The notes: a model not told the origin generated them from the sequence alone. 64,000 nt of DNA from Candidatus Obscuribacterales bacterium (GCA_020050835.1 JAGVKB010000046.1:1-64000); one strand, 5' to 3'; shown: positions 1-8,325, numbered from the stretch's first letter. Numbers and translations: made by a program.

Positions 1-1
1 G

Positions 2-106
2 GAATACGACGCTCAGCAAGCCGGCTGGCATATCTACCGCTCGAATCACACCTGCGATTCCTGCATCATCGAGGCGCAGTACGAGCAGGAGAAGTCCAGC
101 GCCTAA
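2..106 (+). CDS. C-terminal end of an unknown protein (partial)
   Basis: The frame beginning at base 2 is open to a TAA stop at 104-106 and gives the last 34 residues of a protein that starts outside the window. The tail has a Cys-x2-Cys pair (HTCDSC) followed by a charged Glu/Gln/Lys-rich end. A strong terminator 15 bases after the stop supports this being a real gene end. The family is not recognisable from so short a tail, though a Cys pair near the C-terminus could bind a metal. Confidence 0.6.
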   Translation, partial: EYDAQQAGWHIYRSNHTCDSCIIEAQYEQEKSSA

Positions 107-120
107 TTAGACCAAAGACG

Positions 121-158
121 AACAGAAAGGGCTGCCGATTCAGGCAGCCCTTTCTGTT
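121..158 (+). terminator. Intrinsic terminator after the partial gene
   Basis: A perfect inverted repeat (121-136 with 143-158) forms a 16 bp stem around the six-base loop GATTCA. The 5' arm begins AACAGAAAGG and the 3' arm ends CTTTCTGTT, so A and U tracts flank a GC core. It sits 15 bases after the stop of the upstream partial gene. Confidence 0.85.
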
Positions 159-350
159 TCAACCTGACCCGCAAAACTTCGCCACCCAATTTCATGCGCA
201 TTTACACCGCCGCCAACAGGCAGCAGCGGGAAGTAGTAGGGACTGGAGAGACAGTCGCTCCATCGATTTGTGAGAATGCTTTTCGTCTTGTGCGCAACAA
301 GCTGGCTGCTTGGCTGGCAAGCTGCTTGGACGAAAGGCTAACCAATTGAA

Positions 351-368
351 TATAGGCTATAACCTATA
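351..368 (+). promoter_or_regulatory. Distal operator of the hipBA locus (inverted repeat)
   Basis: TATAGG-N6-CCTATA forms a near palindrome. The 17-base core at 352-368 is the exact reverse complement of 428-444, so two copies of one site bracket the promoter region of the toxin-antitoxin pair. HipB proteins are known to repress their own operon by binding paired palindromes of similar size (TATCC-N8-GGATA in E. coli). Assignment to this HipB is inference from position. Confidence 0.7.
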
Positions 369-388
369 AATCGACACCGGTATATGTA

Positions 389-417
389 TTGATATGTAAT
401 AGGCAAAAGTAGATAAC
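389..417 (+). promoter_or_regulatory. Possible promoter of hipBA
   Basis: TTGATA at 389-394 resembles a -35 box, with GATAAC at 412-417 after 17 bases as a weak -10. It lies between the two operators, as expected for an autorepressed promoter. The -10 match is poor, so this rests mainly on position. Confidence 0.35.
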
Positions 418-427
418 TTCTCGAAAT

Positions 428-444
428 TATAGGTTATAGCCTAT
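428..444 (+). promoter_or_regulatory. Proximal operator of the hipBA locus
   Basis: This is the inverted copy of the 352-368 site, with 17 of 17 bases matching, centred about 76 bp downstream of it. It overlaps the only nearby ATG (443-445), so bound repressor would cover the start of the antitoxin message. Confidence 0.7.
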
Positions 445-720
445 GTCCGAAACATCCGGAAGAGGCGTCAGATTAGTCAATCCGAGCTTGGTGAGTCCTT
501 GGGCTTACCGCAGAGCCACATATCTGATATCGAGAAGGGGAAAAAGGATATCCGTCTAAGCACGCTGATAGAAATCGCCAGAGTCTTAGGGCTGGAGCTC
601 GTGTTGATCCCCCGAGAGCTGGTACCGGCTGTAACTAGCCTGTGCAGACCATCATCATCTCCGGGTAGAGAGGAACGCCCCGCCTATGATCTCGAAACAA
701 TGGATATAGATAATGAATGA
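443..720 (+). CDS. hipB: HipB-like XRE-family antitoxin, start codon displaced or frameshifted
   Basis: A DNA-binding antitoxin expected to neutralise the HipA kinase downstream and repress the operon. The frame ending at 720 encodes a whole Cro/C1-type helix-turn-helix: it opens VRNIRKRRQISQSELGE at about 445, then GLPQSHISDIEKGKKD, and ends with the LIEIARVLGLELVLIPRE segment typical of HipB. This frame is closed by TAG at 430-432 and has no ATG or GTG before the TTG at 499, which would remove the first half of the domain. The ATG at 443 is one frame away, and one extra base after it would join it to the HTH frame. Either the antitoxin uses a rare start or a base is lost here. The last codons overlap hipA by 8 bases. 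Confidence 0.75.
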
Positions 721-2035
721 GACCACGGCGAAACGAGAACTCGCTAACAGCGACCCGACTCTCAGAGTCTTTCTCAACGACACTCCGGTGGGAAGACTGT
801 CGCTCTTGCCAGGGGATATAAGCGTGTTCGCCTTTGACGACGCTTATGCCGACAATCCCGAAAGACCGACCCTCAGTCTATCTTTTAAGTCTGCCACTGG
901 CCAGTTGCTCAGAGACGTAAAGACCCGCAGGACGAAAATTGATCCATTCTTTTCGAATCTTCTTCCCGAAGGTCACATGCGTGAGTACTTGGCTCGGCGA
1001 GCCGGGGTCGACAAAGAGCGGGAGTTCTTTCTCCTGTCAGCGCTGAAAGATGATTTACCTGGAGCGATTAGACTTGAGGCGAACATTCCGTTGGACCAGA
1101 GCCAATATCAAGAAAACGCGGGAGGCTCTGAGCATGATGACGGTTCCTTGAGATTTTCGCTGGCGGGCGTTCAACTCAAAGTTTCAGCTTTGAGGGAAGC
1201 GAAAAAAGGGTTGACAATACCGGTATCAGGAGCCGGCGGGGACTGGATAGTCAAACTCCCATCATCAGCCTTTGACGCGCTTCCTGAGGCTGAGTTTTCA
1301 ATGATGACTCTGGCTGGATTGTCCGGCATAGATGTACCACAGGTGGTGCTTACTGAGACCGCTGAAGTAGGCGGATTGCCACCAGACCTTCCACCTTCCT
1401 TCGGTCCGAGCTTAGCGATCGAGAGGTACGACAGAAAACCTGGTGGACGCCGAATTCATGCTGAGGACTTTGCACAAGTATTCGGACTCTCTCCCGCGGA
1501 CAAGTATGGCAAGGCAAGCTACGAAAACATTGCTTACGTACTATGGACGGAAACCGGTGAAGAAGGGTTGACAGAATTTGTTAGTCGGCTTGTTTTCACG
1601 GTCTTGATAGGCAATGCCGATATGCATGTGAAGAACTGCTCCCTAATCTACCCCGACGGAAGGCACCCAAAGCTGTCTCCAGCTTACGATCTTGTACCCA
1701 CGATACTCTTTATGCCAAGCGACATAAATCTTGGACTCTCCTTTGGCAAGACTAAAAACATGCATTCCATAAACAGTGATGTCCTTCGAAAGTTCGCGGC
1801 CGGGGCTCGAGTGCCGGAGGCAATGGTGATGAAGACAGCCAGGCAAGTTGTGAATTCCACGCTAGAAGCCTGGTCGGCACACAAGGCAGAACTCCCGCTG
1901 TCCCAACGGCAGATTCAGGCGATCGAGCAACATATGGACTCAGTGCCGCTTACGAAAGAACTGTCCCACACTAGTGTTTCCGTAAAAACTCAAACCGCTT
2001 TCCTTCCCACTGTTCAACAGCCTCTTTCAGAGTAG
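713..2035 (+). CDS. hipA: HipA-family serine/threonine kinase toxin
   Basis: Toxin kinase of the HipA fold. Known HipA enzymes phosphorylate targets such as glutamyl-tRNA synthetase and cause growth arrest or persistence; the target here is unknown. At 440 residues it is of normal length. The N-terminal subdomain covers about residues 15-115, the ligand loop is RFSLAGVQLK (147-156), the ATP-binding lysine is in WIVKLP (178-183), the catalytic loop is GNADMHVKN (300-308), and the metal-binding Asp is in SPAYDLVPT (322-330). All key residues are present, so it looks active. The start overlaps the antitoxin end by 8 bases, the usual hipBA coupling. A decayed transposase runs antisense into its last 65 bases. 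Confidence 0.93.
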   Translation: MNETTAKRELANSDPTLRVFLNDTPVGRLSLLPGDISVFAFDDAYADNPERPTLSLSFKSATGQLLRDVKTRRTKIDPFFSNLLPEGHMREYLARRAGVDKEREFFLLSALKDDLPGAIRLEANIPLDQSQYQENAGGSEHDDGSLRFSLAGVQLKVSALREAKKGLTIPVSGAGGDWIVKLPSSAFDALPEAEFSMMTLAGLSGIDVPQVVLTETAEVGGLPPDLPPSFGPSLAIERYDRKPGGRRIHAEDFAQVFGLSPADKYGKASYENIAYVLWTETGEEGLTEFVSRLVFTVLIGNADMHVKNCSLIYPDGRHPKLSPAYDLVPTILFMPSDINLGLSFGKTKNMHSINSDVLRKFAAGARVPEAMVMKTARQVVNSTLEAWSAHKAELPLSQRQIQAIEQHMDSVPLTKELSHTSVSVKTQTAFLPTVQQPLSE

Positions 2036-2399
2036 ATGTATCGGCGACGTTGTGTGGATATTCGTTATGTCCAACGATGAAGCCATTATTGTCATTGAAC
2101 AGTGAAACCTTTGAACCATATTCATTGGGTTTGCTTCTTTTGCCTTTGGGAGTCGCCGCAACCTCAGGCTCATGCAGGCTCAGGACCTTGTTTGGAACGT
2201 GCACATCCTGCATACGATTTTCTGTCTGCTAGATAACGCGCGCAACTAATCCATTGAGCTGCTTAAACTCCTCTTTGGTCTTCTTGATCTTCTCCTGCTT
2301 CTTTGGGCTGAGTTTGGGATTCTTAGCTCTCATTACCGCTTTCACCGATTTCTGCATCGCGCGGTTAAGTCCATAGTGACTCCGATTGAGAGCAAACAA
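1971..2399 (-). pseudogene. Decayed ISNCY-type transposase fragment with one in-frame stop
   Basis: One minus-strand frame runs from about 2399 to 1971, broken only by a TAG at 2229-2231. Before it lies a basic helical segment (AKNPKLSPKKQEKIKK). After it come VPNKVLSLHEPEV, a GKRSKPNEYGSKVSL stretch and TLKEAVEQWEGK. The order RV..QT.., [K/I]..S[L/I].EP, GK...P.E.G..V, then a short helix, is as I recall it in ISNCY transposases. Both the N-terminal part and the C-terminal part with the remaining catalytic residues are missing, so this is a remnant. Its 3' end lies antisense to the end of hipA. The family call is from memory of the motif pattern. Confidence 0.6.
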
Positions 2400-2474
2400 T
2401 CAAAAGCGCGCATGGACAAGGACTGCAGCCTGTCTAAGCTCGCCTTTACCGTAGACGTTCGGGCAGATCGGCTT

Positions 2475-2480
2475 TATAAT
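2475..2480 (+). promoter_or_regulatory. -10 box for the small membrane protein gene
   Basis: A consensus TATAAT lies 20 bases before the ATG at 2501, giving a very short leader. No convincing -35 box is visible 16-18 bases upstream. Confidence 0.4.
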
Positions 2481-2500
2481 AGTGGCTTGCGACAATGTGA

Positions 2501-2920
2501 ATGCGTACAAGTTCGAGCATCATAAACCCTGCAATGAGAGCAAGTCTGATCGTGGTTGGAGTTTTATTGATCCTTCCCGCATCAGCGCTGGCTGGCGGCG
2601 ATCAAGACGCTTTTGCCACTAGCGTAAACTCAGCTGTAAAGCTGAACCCGCTGGCTGGCTTCGAATGGTTGATCGATATGGTCCTCACACTGGCTCAAAT
2701 TATTGGTGTGTTGTTGGGTGCGGGATGTCTCTGGCGAGGTATCGTGGCTAAACGGGCCAATACGCAACATGCTTTTGCCTCAATCGGACCGAAGCAGGCA
2801 AATGACTTGTGCATTGCCGGCTCTGTTATTTTAGTTGCAGGAATTGCACTGCGTTCAGTTTTTTGGTTTCTATTGGGCTGCGCAAGAGATGCGCAACTCC
2901 TTGACGGACTATTCCGCTGA
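2501..2920 (+). CDS. Small membrane protein of unknown function
   Basis: This 139-residue protein has a hydrophobic signal-like segment at about residues 13-31 ending in ALAGG, and two further membrane segments at about 55-77 and 103-125. The region between them is short and polar (residues 83-101). A cleavable leader followed by two membrane helices is the layout of TrbC/VirB2-type pilins and related small inner-membrane proteins, but no diagnostic motif confirms that and no other secretion gene is adjacent. An in-frame ATG at 2534 is an alternative start close to the signal segment. It lies in the accessory stretch between hipA and the tRNA gene. Confidence 0.55.
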   Translation: MRTSSSIINPAMRASLIVVGVLLILPASALAGGDQDAFATSVNSAVKLNPLAGFEWLIDMVLTLAQIIGVLLGAGCLWRGIVAKRANTQHAFASIGPKQANDLCIAGSVILVAGIALRSVFWFLLGCARDAQLLDGLFR

Positions 2921-3238
2921 AATCAATCAGTCGTTCCGCACGCAGGCGATCAGTTGTTCCGGTGATCGCCACTGAGCGACTGGGCTCCGAGGTGCGTATT
3001 CCGCTGAGATCGGCACTGGATTCCAGAGGGAAGCCGGCAAGCAATGCGGTGCACAAATGCGTTGAGAGGGCAAGTTTTGCACAGCTACTGCACAGCCACA
3101 ACCGAATACTCAGAATGCGTACCTGAGAAGAATTCTTAGTTCACGATATCAGGAATACCTTTCCAGTTCGCCGCGGCAGTCTGACGCGAGGTCTACCGAC
3201 TAGTTATGTTGTGCCACCTCTCAAGAACCTGATCGGAT
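2921..3238. other. Intergenic accessory DNA without a recognised gene
   Basis: No frame here looks like a protein. The one notable structure is an 8 bp inverted repeat (GGCGATCA at 2945-2952 with TGATCGCC at 2963-2970) shortly after the membrane protein stop. It lacks a T tract, so it is a poor intrinsic terminator. The stretch may be decayed coding DNA belonging with the WD40 remnant that follows. Confidence 0.4.
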
Positions 3239-3397
3239 ATGCAGAGGACCAGGTACCGGTCTGGCCGTACGCAAGAGTTACTGTGCGTGGATACCGTCTC
3301 GTCCAATAGTGCTTTGGCATATAGCCCAGACGGGGCTACTTGGGCCTCGGGTAGCAGTGACAAGACAATAAAAATCTGGACCCTGGAGCAACAATAG
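3239..3397 (+). pseudogene. C-terminal WD40 repeat remnant
   Basis: An ATG-to-TAG frame of 52 codons holds the end of a WD40 repeat: a SGRTQELL strand, ALAYSPDGATWASGSSDK, then TIKIW and a short tail. The Ser-Pro-Asp-Gly turn, the SGS.DKTIKIW strand and the spacing are those of a last beta-propeller blade. One blade cannot fold alone, so this is most likely what remains of a larger WD40 protein whose 5' part was deleted. The frame is clean to its stop, which suggests a recent loss. Confidence 0.6.
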
Positions 3398-3763
3398 GGT
3401 TCCCCGACACTCTTCTGGCGCGCCTGTGGCTATGGCTTGTATTACAAGTGGTGGCGCAGGCGGTGGCGCGTCTGCCCGTGAAGAATTCAGATTTAGTAGG
3501 GCTTAATTGAAATCACTTCGGGCAAGTCGTAATCTTGGAGCGACGACTGACAGTTCTAGGGCTCATGATGCATAAATGGTCTTTTGTGCACATGAATGAA
3601 GGCGGGCGAGAGTCTCGGTCCCCAGTGTGTTAGCGGGTCTGAGCGTCTATGCAACCGAAAGTCCGCGAGATTTCTAACACCACTCCTGGTTATTTCACAA
3701 TTTCTCGTCAAGTGGCCCAGAAAATATCCCGAGGCCGAACAGGCCGCACACACTGGAAAACTT
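3398..3763. other. Spacer between the WD40 remnant and the tRNA gene
   Basis: I see no convincing gene in these 366 bases on either strand. It is the 3' flank of the minus-strand tRNA-Thr, the side on which integrating elements usually insert. I found no second copy of the tRNA 3' end nearby that would mark an attachment site. Confidence 0.4.
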
Positions 3764-3835
<72 letters not shown>

Positions 3836-4030
3836 AGGACCAAAGTGGCAGATTCCATACATATTACCTGACCGCGCGGGGCTGCGTCGACCCCTGGTTT
3901 AACAGCGCTTAAGAGCTCCTGACTGGAACAGTTGCTTAAGTGTCCCTGGCAGCCTGTTCAGGGGCGGCGTGGCAGATATAGTCGGTTGTGTAAACAGAAG
4001 TTCAACCAGGGCTAATGACCCGAGGAGGAA

Positions 4031-4963
4031 ATGATGCTTCCCGTACCAGTAGTGTTAGACGCTCGGCCAGGCAACTTGCTAAAACAGACCGGCTGCGAAC
4101 GTAGTAAAGAAAGCTGCTCCAAGCAGTGCTTAAGAGCAAGGATTATGATGGCTGCTCAGGCTGCCTATTATTCGTCATTGCGAGGCTTACTTAAGAGCGT
4201 CGGTAGGATGAGCAAAGGCGTTCGTATCGGACTGCAGTACGGCTTCGATTCAGGCGAATCACTTGATTACGTCTATGAGGATGTCGCGCATGGCAAAACG
4301 GTGCTCTCCAGGCAACTCGACCGGTTTTACTTGAACGCCATCGGTTGGCAAGCAATGAGGGAGAGAAGGGTGAATTTGCAGAAAGCCCTGAGGGAAACTG
4401 TTCTTCTTCAGAACTATTACAAAGAGCCTTCGAGAATTGTAGATATTGCATCCGGACCCTCTCGCTATGTTCTAAGTACGATCGTTGGATTGCCGGAGCT
4501 GAACATCATTGCTCAGTTAAGGGATATGGATGATGACGGTCTTGAGCAAGGACGAAATTTGGCGCAACGAATGAATGTCTCGAATGTAGAGTATGTACAC
4601 GGTGATGCGTTTGATGAACAGTCACTTTCGGAGTTGGATCCCAGACCAAATATCGCGATAGCATCAGGTGTCTATGAGCTCTTTTCCGACAACAAATTGA
4701 TTGCGTCATCTCTTAGAGGATTGAGCAAGTCGCTCTGTGATGGCGGCTACCTCGTGTACACCAATCAACCGTCTCATCCACAACTGGAGCTTATTGCAAG
4801 AGTACTGACCAAACGTAACGGCAATCCCTGGGAGATGCGCTGCCGCACCCAGTCGGAAATCGATTCTCTGGTAGAAGCCTCCGGTTTTGAGAAAGTCTCT
4901 ATGGTAGAAGATTCCCTCGGTATATCGACGGTTTCCGTAGCGCGAAAGAAGCGTGCAGCATAA
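4031..4963 (+). CDS. SAM-dependent methyltransferase, Methyltransf_20-like
   Basis: A 310-residue class I methyltransferase; the substrate is not known. A family-like lead-in (residues 66-110) contains GFDSGESLDYVYE and LNAIGW. The SAM motif I is RIVDIASGPSRYVL (135-148), followed by the acidic motif II region near 165, GDAFD (191-195) as motif III, and GVYELFSDN as the strand-4 region. The tail GGYLVYTNQPSHPQLELIAR matches the PF12147 type as I remember it. The start is well supported by AGGAGG at 4023-4028, two bases before an ATGATG pair, although it adds about 50 residues ahead of the conserved part. The gene stands alone between the tRNA and a converging gene. Confidence 0.8.
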   Translation: MMLPVPVVLDARPGNLLKQTGCERSKESCSKQCLRARIMMAAQAAYYSSLRGLLKSVGRMSKGVRIGLQYGFDSGESLDYVYEDVAHGKTVLSRQLDRFYLNAIGWQAMRERRVNLQKALRETVLLQNYYKEPSRIVDIASGPSRYVLSTIVGLPELNIIAQLRDMDDDGLEQGRNLAQRMNVSNVEYVHGDAFDEQSLSELDPRPNIAIASGVYELFSDNKLIASSLRGLSKSLCDGGYLVYTNQPSHPQLELIARVLTKRNGNPWEMRCRTQSEIDSLVEASGFEKVSMVEDSLGISTVSVARKKRAA

Positions 4964-4981
4964 GCACTTGTTGCGAAGGTT

Positions 4982-5749
4982 TTACTTCTTTGGCTGAATT
5001 GAAATAGATGATAACAGCTCATCTATCTGGTTCAACTTAGGCGTAAACTCAGCTGGTTGTAGCTTGCCGAGGTAGTCCACACCTTGCTTTGACGGCAGAT
5101 TTTTCTTGAGTTTGGATGCCTGCACTGGAAAGAAAGCAGAGATGTAATACTTCCCATCGCTGGTTAATCCCTGGTAGGTGTAGAAGAAGTCACCATTGTT
5201 TATTGGAGCATCCTCTTGTCGATAGCAAGACAAAAATGCGACTCCGGAGCCTTGTTTAAAGTTTAGATACTTCACTTGATTGTGAAATGCTTCGTAAGCT
5301 TCGGCAGAAGGAAGCATAGGTAGCTCCTTTATGCCTTTCGTTGACTTGGTTTTGTTTATCTGCGTTAACTCGGACATGAGCTTGTCAAATGACGTCTTCT
5401 CTTTGCCGTGGAAAAGTGAAGCATATGGTGCCACTGGATAAATGAGCACTTGTCTATGTAAGTAATCGGTAAAATCCGGCAACTTGTCATTGTCGAAAAC
5501 GATTCGCAAGTGTTTCGGTTCGCCATTCATGAAGGGTGGCTCGTCCGGATTGTTCGTGGTGCCGGCAATTGTCTCCACCTTCTTAGATTTGGCAAGACTC
5601 GTGCTGACGAGTTCAACAGTAATGTTGGCGACATCGATTTGCTGTGGAGAGGCTTGATTGCCGGCAATGCTTTCACTGGCGCATGGTTTCGCTGCCAGGA
5701 TTAGGGCAGAGACTGCTACAGAGAGAGAGAATACTTGCTTCGATATCAT
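4982..5749 (-). CDS. Secreted protein of unknown function
   Basis: This 255-residue protein has a clear Sec signal peptide: positive n-region, hydrophobic core FSLSVAVSALILAA, and likely cleavage after about residue 25. The mature part is soluble, of mixed alpha/beta character, with a central FKQGSGVAFLSCYRQED segment and an aromatic stretch (FFYTYQGLTSDGKYYISAFF) typical of beta sandwich or ligand-binding domains. No catalytic motif or lipobox is apparent. It converges on the methyltransferase with an 18-base gap and no clear terminator between. The family is not recognised. Confidence 0.7.
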   Translation of the reverse strand: MISKQVFSLSVAVSALILAAKPCASESIAGNQASPQQIDVANITVELVSTSLAKSKKVETIAGTTNNPDEPPFMNGEPKHLRIVFDNDKLPDFTDYLHRQVLIYPVAPYASLFHGKEKTSFDKLMSELTQINKTKSTKGIKELPMLPSAEAYEAFHNQVKYLNFKQGSGVAFLSCYRQEDAPINNGDFFYTYQGLTSDGKYYISAFFPVQASKLKKNLPSKQGVDYLGKLQPAEFTPKLNQIDELLSSISIQPKK

Positions 5750-6444
5750 TCTGATTTCCTACTTCTTATGATGCATTGAACGCGGGCTTAACTTAGCACT
5801 AACCGCAAAGTCTCAGCCTGACGTTCAAGAGGAATTCTACGCTAAAAGCTGCTAGCTGTGCGGATTGTGATCACCGACAGTCAGGACTGGCGAAGAATGG
5901 TCAATTTGTTCTCAGTTCGATCAACATCTATGTAAGTAGTAATAGAAACTTGCATGGCGAATTTATATGTGATGTATATGCAAAGTCGCCAAGCCCTTTC
6001 ACGCGGATAGGCCCGGCGCTTGTTAATCGAAATTGATCTCCAAAAGATTCAGAAATAGTCACTATAAATACTGTCAAGTACTCGATCTTTAAATGTCCAG
6101 TGGGGTACTTCCATCTGCGTGCCACCATTGCTATTCTGTTTACAGAAACGGTGAGCAGTGAAGCGAAGTCACTGCTTCGAGCCGAGGGGCTTTGCGGAAA
6201 CGTCAGGTTGGCGCTAACCGGCAACGACAGCAAGTAGCCCGCCCCACGTGAAGGATTGGCTGAAGCGTGAGGAAATACTGAGCCTGTATCGCAGCAGGCA
6301 GCCAGGCAGTAGCGAAAACACCGCCGCGATTAAGTTCGGGTGGTGTTTTTGTTTTGGAGCATTTCCGCTAGAATTAGCCATGCAGGTAGGGGTGTGGAGA
6401 GCGATTGAGCTCTCCTAAATAAGTGTTCGACGAAAAAACAGGCA
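5750..6444. other. 695 bp intergenic region with hairpins and a terminator
   Basis: No protein gene is convincing here. The right half holds several inverted repeats, including AGCAGTGA (6154-6161) with TCACTGCT (6169-6176), and ends in an intrinsic terminator at 6315-6350 with no coding gene before it. This could be a small structured RNA transcribed left to right. It does not match the cores of SRP RNA, tmRNA or RNase P that I can recall. Past the terminator, TAGAAT (6369-6374) and a GGAGAGC/GCTCTCC hairpin (6398-6417 region) precede the M16 peptidase gene and may belong to its leader. Confidence 0.45.
6315..6350 (+). terminator. Intrinsic terminator with no obvious upstream gene
   Basis: AAAACACC at 6315-6322 pairs with GGTGTTTT at 6342-6349. 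The stem extends inward through a G-T wobble and two C-G pairs, and a T-rich tail (TTTTTGTTTT) follows. The A and T flanks could allow it to work in both directions. Confidence 0.65.
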
Positions 6445-7698
6445 ATGATAAAGAAGACAATTCTTCCAAACGGTACGAGAATTCTGACTGAGGTGGTAGA
6501 CGAGGTCTACTCGGCCTCAATCGGCATCTGGGTAGATGTCGGCTCGGAAGATGAGGAGGAGAGGAATAATGGTGTCTCCCACTGTTTAGAGCACATGTTG
6601 TTCAAGGGAACGGCCAAGCGAACCGCTCAGGAGATTGCCCAGGAGATTGAAGATGTCGGTGGCAGCTTGGGTGCTGCCACGAGCAAGGAGAATACCTGCT
6701 TCTACGGACGAGTGATGGGCGATCAGCTGCCAGTTGCGATCGAGCTTCTTGCCGACATGCTGAAGGATGCCAAACTCTCTCAGGACGATCTCGACCTCGA
6801 ACGGGAAGTGATTTTAGAAGAGATCAGAATGTATGAAGACGATCCCGAAGATCTCTCTCAGGAAATTTTACTCTTAAATATTTGGCCCGGTCATCCGCTC
6901 GGTCGCCCGATCACCGGTACGGAAGAGACGGTATCCGGCATCACCAGTGAGATGCTAAAGCATCATATCGACCGCTTCTACAGACCTGAAAACATGATCG
7001 TTTCAATCGCCGGTAAGTTCGATGAAAAGGAGACGATCGAGCAATTGAGCCGGGAGCTCGGTAAGATAGAGTGTGGCAAACCGAAGCCTGCGCTTGTCCG
7101 GCCACAGATGAAGCCTTGCCGAATCGTCAAGGACAAAGATATTGAGCAGGCTCATATCGCGATCGCAGCCGAAGGGATAGGCGTGACCGATGAGAGGCGC
7201 TATCAGCTTGCAGTGCTCGATCTCGGGCTGGGTGGCAACATGTCGTCCAGGCTGTTTCAAGAGGTGCGCGAGAAGAGAGGATTGGTTTACACAATCAATA
7301 GTTATAAGGCGAGCCACACGGATTGCGGCTTGTTTGGTGTGTATGCTGGAACTGGACCAGCAAAGGTAAAACAAGTTTTGGAGCTGGTGATGGAAGAGTT
7401 TCGCCGAGTGAAGGCTGAAGGATTGACTGACGCTGAAATCAATCGGGCAAAAGCTCAGCTCAAGAGCGACTTGTTGCTAGGGTTAGAGTCGATGCGCAAC
7501 CGCACCAGCCGAAATGCATATGGCGAGCTGTTCTTCGGCAGGCAGTTGGAAGTTGAGGAGATCTGCCGAGGCATCGAGCAAGTCAACAGTTCTGACGTGA
7601 AGAAGCTCGCCAATGAGTTGCTCGTCGGCGATCAGTTGTCGCTGGTCGTAGTCGGTCCGCAATCAGAGCTGAGCAAGGATTACGCTATTAGTTGTTAA
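6445..7698 (+). CDS. M16-family zinc peptidase (processing protease-like)
   Basis: A 417-residue single-unit M16B metallopeptidase of the mitochondrial-processing-peptidase/YmxG type. Such enzymes degrade or trim small unfolded peptides. The inverted zinc motif HxxEH is H46-C-L-E49-H50 within [16 protein letters not shown], and the downstream acidic helix [15 protein letters not shown] (118-132) supplies the distal Glu. The C-terminal half has the substrate-binding R/Y region, seen in [14 protein letters not shown]. There is no signal peptide, so it acts in the cytoplasm. It is followed by dut after 19 bases and by diaminopimelate genes, the same company this family keeps in many Gram-positives and cyanobacteria. 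The start has only a weak ribosome site (AGGC). Confidence 0.92.
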   Translation: MIKKTILPNGTRILTEVVDEVYSASIGIWVDVGSEDEEERNNGVSHCLEHMLFKGTAKRTAQEIAQEIEDVGGSLGAATSKENTCFYGRVMGDQLPVAIELLADMLKDAKLSQDDLDLEREVILEEIRMYEDDPEDLSQEILLLNIWPGHPLGRPITGTEETVSGITSEMLKHHIDRFYRPENMIVSIAGKFDEKETIEQLSRELGKIECGKPKPALVRPQMKPCRIVKDKDIEQAHIAIAAEGIGVTDERRYQLAVLDLGLGGNMSSRLFQEVREKRGLVYTINSYKASHTDCGLFGVYAGTGPAKVKQVLELVMEEFRRVKAEGLTDAEINRAKAQLKSDLLLGLESMRNRTSRNAYGELFFGRQLEVEEICRGIEQVNSSDVKKLANELLVGDQLSLVVVGPQSELSKDYAISC

Positions 7699-7717
7699 TT
7701 GGGTCAAGGAGGTCATT

Positions 7718-8200
7718 GTGACTGATTTGGTTAAACTGAAAGTGAAGCGCCTCCCTCATTGCGTGGAATTGCCGCGTTACGCGACAGCGGGTTCGGCCGG
7801 GCTCGACCTGACAGCCGCTATCGCCGAGCGGATTGAACTTCAGCCTGGCAAGAGGACGAAGATTCCAACCGGTATCATTCTGGAGATTCCGCCGGGTTTT
7901 GAAGGGCAGGTGCGTCCAAGGTCCGGATTGGCTGCTAAAGCCGGAGTTACGCTCACCAACTGTGTCGGCACCGTCGATAGCGATTATCGCGGTGAAGTAC
8001 AGGTGCTCGCCATCAATCTCGGCGATCAGCCTTACATCTTTGAGCCTGGTGAGCGGATCGCGCAGTTGCTGATCGTGCCGGTTCCCAGAGTCGAAATCGT
8101 AGAAGTAGACGAGCTTGATTCCGGCAACGAGCGCGGAGCCGGCGGGTTCGGCTCTACCGGCAGATTGGCGCTGGCGCCTGGAACTTCTCAGAATTCGTAA
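7718..8200 (+). CDS. dut: dUTP diphosphatase
   Basis: Hydrolyses dUTP to dUMP and pyrophosphate, keeping uracil out of DNA and supplying dUMP for thymidylate synthesis. All five trimeric dUTPase motifs are present: AGLDL (27-31), RPRSGLA (66-72), [11 protein letters not shown] (84-94, with the catalytic Asp), GERIAQLL (111-118) and the C-terminal [10 protein letters not shown] (139-148). At 160 residues it is standard length with a short polar tail. It starts at a GTG behind GGAGG, 19 bases after the peptidase gene, so both are probably on one message. Confidence 0.97.
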   Translation: MTDLVKLKVKRLPHCVELPRYATAGSAGLDLTAAIAERIELQPGKRTKIPTGIILEIPPGFEGQVRPRSGLAAKAGVTLTNCVGTVDSDYRGEVQVLAINLGDQPYIFEPGERIAQLLIVPVPRVEIVEVDELDSGNERGAGGFGSTGRLALAPGTSQNS

Positions 8201-8325
8201 AGCCAACGAAAGGCGGCTGGCTCTGCGCCTACTTACTCTCTAGTAGCATCTTTGTGTCCCGGCTATACTGTTGGGGCGATTTGTGCGACGTAGCTGACTG
8301 CCTGAGCCGGGAGTGAGAATTTGCA

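Noticed and set aside
1643-1884. Minus-strand frames inside hipA
   Set aside because: They overlap a clear kinase gene completely and have no family character; codon pattern follows hipA.
2945-2970. Hairpin after the small membrane protein as a terminator
   Set aside because: Eight-base stem with a ten-base loop and no T tract.
3398-3763. Attachment site flanking tRNA-Thr
   Set aside because: No second copy of the tRNA 3' end or integrase could be found in the window.
5928-6233. 101-codon minus frame in the intergenic region
   Set aside because: No ribosome site, no recognisable motif, and it overlaps the inverted repeats and possible RNA.
6248-6418. A 56-codon plus frame ahead of the M16 peptidase (opens MKDWLKREEILSLYRS)
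   Set aside because: It reads through the terminator stem and the likely promoter of the next gene; the second half is not protein-like and no ribosome site precedes it.
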